From positions 1 through 64,000 of the forward strand of contig CAJTOH010000009.1 in NCBI GenBank assembly GCA_910577685.1: a stretch of 64,000 nt of DNA, given 5' to 3'. The notes under the pieces are model-generated. The model made no database searches. It had not been told where the DNA came from and saw nothing but the letters and a program-made list of their open reading frames with translations. The stretch is from an uncultured Dorea sp. Its GTDB lineage: Bacteria; Bacillota; Clostridia; Lachnospirales; Lachnospiraceae. Of this stretch, positions 59,921 to 64,000 are shown piece after piece. Position 1 is the first letter of the stretch; every line of letters starts with the position of its first letter. Made by a program: the position numbers and the translations under genes.

Positions 59921-60240
59921 GAACCACTACCGGCTAAAGCCGGTAGGTTCGGTCTGCTGCTAAAGCAGCCTAAAGTTGTCCCTCTTCTACTTTATTCCTT
60001 TATACTTTACTTTATCCGATCTCAAAGTTATCAGATTTGCTTCTCTCTTGTAAATCCTGATTTTTTATATATTCTTTGATGATTTCATCTGTTACATTGC
60101 CGCTGCTTGCCACAAAATATCCTCTTGCCCACAAATGCTGCCCCCAGAATTCTTTACTTAATTCTTTATATTCCATTTGGAGCTTTCTGGATGTGTTCCC
60201 CAAGGTTTCGCCTTAAGGCGAGGGTTTTAACCCCATTATA
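59921..60240 (-). mobile_element. IS200/IS605-family element remnant
   Basis: A short remnant with the right-end subterminal hairpin CTACCGGC-TAAA-GCCGGTAG (59927-59946), a second hairpin GCTGC-TAAA-GCAGC (59956-59969), and the C-terminal third of a TnpA gene (60012-60203). A dyad CGCCTTAAGGCG near 60210-60220 may mark the left part. The HUH half of the transposase is missing, so the copy is not autonomous. No TnpB is present. Confidence 0.75.
60012..60203 (-). pseudogene. IS200/IS605 TnpA transposase, C-terminal fragment
   Basis: A 63-residue frame with RKLQMEYKELSKEFWGQHLWARGYFVASSGNVTDEIIKEYI, the C-terminal part of Y1 transposases. The catalytic Tyr is probably that of KEYI. The N-terminal HUH domain half is absent, and the frame opens with a TTG without a ribosome-binding site. 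It cannot encode an active enzyme on its own, though the ends might be moved by a complete relative. Confidence 0.8.
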
Positions 60241-60250
60241 CAGACAATAA

Positions 60251-61798
60251 TTAATCAAATTGATCCTCAGACAATTTTACAACAACTATTCCCTCCTTTT
60301 CTTTAATAGAACCTTTCTGCGGCCAAACCGGCATATCTTTAGCTATTTCTCTCGCCTTCAGCACCTGCTCCGGAGTAATATTATAATTACGGTACGCTCC
60401 TTCCACATCAGCAAGTGCAGATATCCTCATATTAGAAATATAATAATAAGGCTGGGCTTCGGCATACATCTGAAAATAAGATACTCCAATCAATTCCATA
60501 GGCTGAAAACACGAAGAATTCAACGGCACTTGATGCATACCTATATAAGCAATACTTACCTTATCATTCGGGTCTATCCCCTGATCATACATAGCGTCGA
60601 CAATCTGATGTAAAAAGTTACAATCCTGCCTATACCTAACGTCGTCCGTATACCACAGCCGCAAACTGCACTGTAACTGCTGCACACTAAATATTACTCC
60701 AAATATATAGAAAAGAACCGTAAGAACCAGCCCTTTTATATAATTTTTCTTCTTCAATTCCCGAAACTGCTCAATCAACAGCATGTATCCGCTTCCCAAA
60801 ATAAAAGCAAGCGGACACTGCACTCTTGCAGCCGCCATCATCGTATTTTCATATGCTCCGGAATAAATTGTCAAAGCAAACGGAATAATTGCCAAAACCC
60901 CATATGCCGCATAATCAAAGAATCTTCTAAGCGTCATTTCCCGCAATTCCAAAAGAAACATTACGAAGATCCCGGCAAGAAGCAGCGCATAAGCCAGTGA
61001 GAAAATCTTTCTCCCCAACAAAACATCTCCAACATGCTTCTTAATATTTTCCAGACACGCCCTAACCGGAATCTGCCCCCACGCCATATAAGAATTAAGA
61101 TAATCAGAATCCGAGAAAAACAGCGAAGTTATTACCTGATTGATAATAAAAGCCGCTCCAAAAATACCAATCATCTTAGCGCAGTCAAAAACCGCCTCTT
61201 TAAAATCTCCCCGTCCTAGAATCAAAAAACATACGATCGTCATTGCAATAAACATCGTTACGTTGGACTGGTAAGAGCCGAAACTCCAAACCAACGGAAT
61301 CACAGCCAAAAAACCTTCTATCTTCCTGCCTTCTTTCAGCCACCGGAACAGCATAAGGTCTGCAATAACAAGAAGAAGCATCGAAAATGAAACCTCAAAC
61401 ACCTGCAGTTTAAAGAACCATTGGAATACAAATACCGGATGCGAAAGGAACAGCACGCTGAACAGATAATAATTATATTTTTTTTCCCCGTTGCTTACAT
61501 AGTAAAACAAATAACATCCTAACAACAAATATCCTACTATGCAGACATAACCCATTACAGACGCTATGTAAAGATTGAACCACATGGTTCCAAATATTTT
61601 CTTTGACAGCACAAGCCCCCAGCGTCCGATCATTAACCAATTCAATGTAGTATTCGGCGAGTTAATAAAAGAATCCGTATCAATCGAAACAGTCAAGTTC
61701 AACATCCTGATTCCAAATAAAAACAAAACCAAAACCAATTCGAAAAGTACCAAAAATTTCCTATCTTTTACATATTTTATTATATCTCCTATCATCAC
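60251..61798 (-). CDS. GtrII-like membrane glucosyltransferase (Glucos_trans_II type)
   Basis: A 515-residue protein with about ten to eleven membrane segments. The first loop SIDTDSFINSPNTTLNWLMIGRWGLVL and the QVFEVSFSMLLLVIADLM region fit the GtrII/Glucos_trans_II group, which moves glucose from undecaprenyl phosphate onto a surface polymer outside the cell. The C-terminal 110 residues form a soluble extracellular domain. The gene for the matching GtrB-type lipid glucosyltransferase ends 1 base away upstream in transcription. Confidence 0.85.
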   Translation of the reverse strand: MMIGDIIKYVKDRKFLVLFELVLVLFLFGIRMLNLTVSIDTDSFINSPNTTLNWLMIGRWGLVLSKKIFGTMWFNLYIASVMGYVCIVGYLLLGCYLFYYVSNGEKKYNYYLFSVLFLSHPVFVFQWFFKLQVFEVSFSMLLLVIADLMLFRWLKEGRKIEGFLAVIPLVWSFGSYQSNVTMFIAMTIVCFLILGRGDFKEAVFDCAKMIGIFGAAFIINQVITSLFFSDSDYLNSYMAWGQIPVRACLENIKKHVGDVLLGRKIFSLAYALLLAGIFVMFLLELREMTLRRFFDYAAYGVLAIIPFALTIYSGAYENTMMAAARVQCPLAFILGSGYMLLIEQFRELKKKNYIKGLVLTVLFYIFGVIFSVQQLQCSLRLWYTDDVRYRQDCNFLHQIVDAMYDQGIDPNDKVSIAYIGMHQVPLNSSCFQPMELIGVSYFQMYAEAQPYYYISNMRISALADVEGAYRNYNITPEQVLKAREIAKDMPVWPQKGSIKEKEGIVVVKLSEDQFD

Positions 61799-61799
61799 C

Positions 61800-62738
61800 C
61801 TACTCCCTTTGTATATTGTCCTCTTTCACCAGATAAATAGGCCTTCCCTTAATTTCCATATAAGTCTTGGCAAGATATTCGCCCAGAATACCCACGCAAA
61901 ACAATTGTACTCCTCCAATCAGCAGCATGATACAAATCATAGAAGGCCATCCAGCTACCGGGTCGCCAAATATAATCGTCCTGACAACTATAACCACAAC
62001 AAAAAAGAGTGCAGCACAACAAAAAAACATTCCGGTAACTACCGCAAGCATTAAAGGCACAGTTGAAAAGGCAACAATACCTTCAATGCTATACAATAGC
62101 AGCTTCCAAAAAGACCATTTTGTCTCTCCTGCCACACGATTAACATTCTCATACTCTAACCACTTAGTCTTATATCCTACCCAGCCAAATAGACCTTTTG
62201 AAAAACGATGATATTCTTTTAATTCCAACATAGCATTTACAAACTGCCGTGTCATTAACCTATAATCCCGCGCGCCGTCTACAATGTCCGTAGTAGAGAT
62301 TCTATTCATAATCTTATAGAATCTTCTTGCAAAAAAGGAACGTATAGGCGGTTCTCCTTTTCTCGATACCCTCCTTGTGGCAACGCTGTCATACCCTTCC
62401 TTTTTTATATAGCGGAACATCTCCGGAAGTAAAGACGGGGGATCCTGCAAGTCTACGTCCATTAATACCACATAGTCCCCTTTTGCATTTTGGAGCCCTG
62501 CATAAATAGCCGCCTCTTTTCCGAAATTTCGTGATAAGCTAATATACTTAATTCCGGAATCTCCCTCGCTTAACCTCTTGCATATGCTGAGAGTCCGATC
62601 CTTCGACCCATCGTCAACAAATACTATCTCGAAGTTTACATATCCCATTTTTACGGTAATCTTTTTCATCTCTTCATAAAATAATGGAATCGCTTCTTCT
62701 TCATTATAACAAGGCACAATCACACTAATAAGTTCCAT
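61800..62738 (-). CDS. GtrB-type bactoprenol glucosyltransferase (GT2)
   Basis: A 312-residue GT2 with two C-terminal membrane segments, the GtrB/DPM layout. Seen: ISVIVPCYNEEEAIPLFYEEM, VDDGSKDRT, VVLMDVDLQDPP (metal motif), the ISLSRNFGKEAAI segment, and the membrane-side block GETKWSFWKLLLYSIEGI. It makes undecaprenyl-phospho-glucose (or a similar sugar) for the GtrII-like protein encoded next. The start at 62738 follows AGAGGAG; the ATG seven codons upstream lacks a site. A dedicated GtrA flippase is not present. Confidence 0.92.
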   Translation of the reverse strand: MELISVIVPCYNEEEAIPLFYEEMKKITVKMGYVNFEIVFVDDGSKDRTLSICKRLSEGDSGIKYISLSRNFGKEAAIYAGLQNAKGDYVVLMDVDLQDPPSLLPEMFRYIKKEGYDSVATRRVSRKGEPPIRSFFARRFYKIMNRISTTDIVDGARDYRLMTRQFVNAMLELKEYHRFSKGLFGWVGYKTKWLEYENVNRVAGETKWSFWKLLLYSIEGIVAFSTVPLMLAVVTGMFFCCAALFFVVVIVVRTIIFGDPVAGWPSMICIMLLIGGVQLFCVGILGEYLAKTYMEIKGRPIYLVKEDNIQRE

Positions 62739-62748
62739 TCTTTCTCCT

Positions 62749-64000
62749 CTAACTAACAATACCGATAGTCTGTCCTACCATATATTTTTCTCCTACGCCG
62801 TCGGTCACATACGCCTCTATATAATATTCTCCCAATTTATATCCAAAATCCAAAATATTCACGCCGGCATAATAGCTCCCGTCTTCCTGCATCTCCATCT
62901 CTATATATTGAAGGTCGCTCTGGTCTCCTTCCGTCCACACGGACAATATTACCTCTGACACTCCATTCGATATGTTTTCAAATTCTGCCGCCTTTACGGA
63001 TATGCTCCCCGTTTCGCTGTTATATTCTTCCGCCGTCACTTTAGCTTCCGGCGCTTTCCCTATACGTATCAGCAATTCTTGATTATTCTCGTCCAAATCC
63101 GCAAGCGATTCCAATAGTTCGGACTTTCTTGTAATCTCGCTCTGCTCAACCTCTATTCCAAATCGCTCGGTCAATGTCTGTTTGCTTGAGAAAAGATTCG
63201 TTCCAAGTCCCAATCTTTCTCCTTCGATCTCTATTCCTAAAGCAGCCAGAGTAGTTGGGAAAAAATCAAAAGTCGTATAACTTCTTTCTTTATCTATCTC
63301 TACATTAACAGCAGAATTAATATAGGCCGTATATACCTTTCTGTCGTAGTCTTTGTCCACATCCTCGCAAAAATTTGAATCCATTGTCAGATGATCTCCA
63401 ACTAAAACAATAGTTGTATTTTCGTAAAAACTCTGCCGTTGAATCCAACTTACGAATTCATTTATCTGGCGGCTGCTGCATGCCATTACGTTAGCATATT
63501 GATCATTCTTATAGGAATCTCCACAAAGCCCGCATATATAGCCGTCCTCAAAATGAGTATCTACCGTCAGCAATGTCAGATTAAATGGTTCTTCATGACC
63601 CGCCATCTCCAGAAGGCTTTCTTTAGCAAATTCAAATAGCTTCTGATCCTCATATCCCCACCATACCAAATAATCTTCCGGTATCATTTCCGTATCCAGA
63701 GCATATTCATAGTCTATGATATTATAATCTCCATGCTCCTGAAAGTACAATCTTCTTCCGCCGAATGTCGCGTCCGAACCAATCATTAATGTTTGTTCGT
63801 ATCCGGCATTCTCTAAGATATCCCCTAAGGTTACCACTCCTGAAAAAAACGAGTCCTGCGTATCCATACTATTTTTTTCAATAGAAATACTCAATGGAAG
63901 TCCCGACGTCTGACCAAACAGCGCTCCCATCGTCCATGTTGTCCCAGCCAAAGAATGTCCGCCGTTCAGATTACTATTCTCCCCGGAAAAATCCTCATTC
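62749..64000 (-). CDS. LTA synthase-family phosphatase/transferase, C-terminal part (runs off the window)
   Basis: The frame is open to the window edge, so the N-terminal membrane segments are missing. The visible part begins with SLAGTTWTMGALFGQTSGLPL, typical of LtaS/MdoB-like alkaline-phosphatase-fold enzymes, continues with LLTVDTHFEDGYICGLC, and carries the metal motif VGDHLTMDSNF. These enzymes transfer glycerol-phosphate from phosphatidylglycerol to a polymer, or phosphoethanolamine. After about residue 300 of the visible part there is an extra C-terminal beta domain (VSEVILSVWTEGDQ to VSQTIGIVS-like end), beyond the core family. The first gene(s) of the operon lie outside. Confidence 0.85.
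   Translation of the reverse strand, partial: NEDFSGENSNLNGGHSLAGTTWTMGALFGQTSGLPLSISIEKNSMDTQDSFFSGVVTLGDILENAGYEQTLMIGSDATFGGRRLYFQEHGDYNIIDYEYALDTEMIPEDYLVWWGYEDQKLFEFAKESLLEMAGHEEPFNLTLLTVDTHFEDGYICGLCGDSYKNDQYANVMACSSRQINEFVSWIQRQSFYENTTIVLVGDHLTMDSNFCEDVDKDYDRKVYTAYINSAVNVEIDKERSYTTFDFFPTTLAALGIEIEGERLGLGTNLFSSKQTLTERFGIEVEQSEITRKSELLESLADLDENNQELLIRIGKAPEAKVTAEEYNSETGSISVKAAEFENISNGVSEVILSVWTEGDQSDLQYIEMEMQEDGSYYAGVNILDFGYKLGEYYIEAYVTDGVGEKYMVGQTIGIVS

Noticed and set aside
1..64000. tRNA or rRNA genes, CRISPR arrays, prophage or toxin-antitoxin modules
   Set aside because: I scanned the intergenic regions by eye and saw no convincing cloverleaf, array, integrase or phage structural gene; a tRNA scan would be needed to exclude a missed tRNA.

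Overview
The window reads as a chromosome segment of a motile, spore-forming Firmicute, most likely a Lachnospiraceae (Clostridium cluster XIVa). Pointers are a T-box and an L20 leader, a GerA-family germination protein, LytS/LytTR regulators, a flagellin with a sigma-28 type promoter, an FchA/FolD/GlyA one-carbon operon, and many secreted proteins with ChW (clostridial hydrophobic, conserved W) repeats. The family assignment is inference; no rRNA or tRNA gene was seen.

Layout. 1-0.76 kb: the right end of an IS3-family element that has truncated an adenylation-domain gene, then a fragment of a subtilisin-like protease. 0.9-5.8 kb: a J-domain protein, a Cys-rich duplicated mini-protein, two Met-rich small proteins, a hotdog thioesterase, a TruA paralogue whose catalytic Asp reads as Glu, a PdxA-family dehydrogenase and a zinc-ribbon protein. 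5.9-7.9 kb: a flagellin with an inserted HExxH peptidase (flagellinolysin type), a G10 tract where its Shine-Dalgarno should be, and a sigma-28 promoter. 8-17.6 kb: housekeeping (YjbQ, patatin, ABC-F ATPase, trpS, phosphatase, luxS, nicotinamidase-like hydrolase, trpB2 under a Trp T-box, infC-rpmI-rplT). 17.6-33 kb: LytS/LytTR, transporters, a LysR regulator, DegV, MATE, a germination protein, dUTPase, and glyA-fchA-folD.

33-64 kb is one long minus-strand surface-glycan region. It holds many GT2 glycosyltransferases, a GT8 and a WsaF-like enzyme, LicD, a cytidylyltransferase with an epimerase, an ABC exporter pair, a Wzx-like flippase, DUF2142 and DUF2304 membrane proteins, an acyltransferase, a GtrB/GtrII-type pair and an LTA-synthase-like enzyme cut by the window edge. 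Inside it (50-58.8 kb) lie four adjacent ChW-repeat exoproteins: a subtilisin, a GH73 glucosaminidase, a GH25 muramidase and an Ig-like adhesin-type protein, with 23 ChW repeats in total. My working model is that the ChW repeats retain these enzymes on the wall or on the polysaccharide made by the surrounding genes.

The observations I rate highest are: the ChW exoenzyme cluster inside the glycan locus; a FolD that has lost two cyclohydrolase residues yet sits beside a separate cyclohydrolase (FchA); and the flagellinolysin gene with a homopolymeric G tract at its ribosome-binding position.
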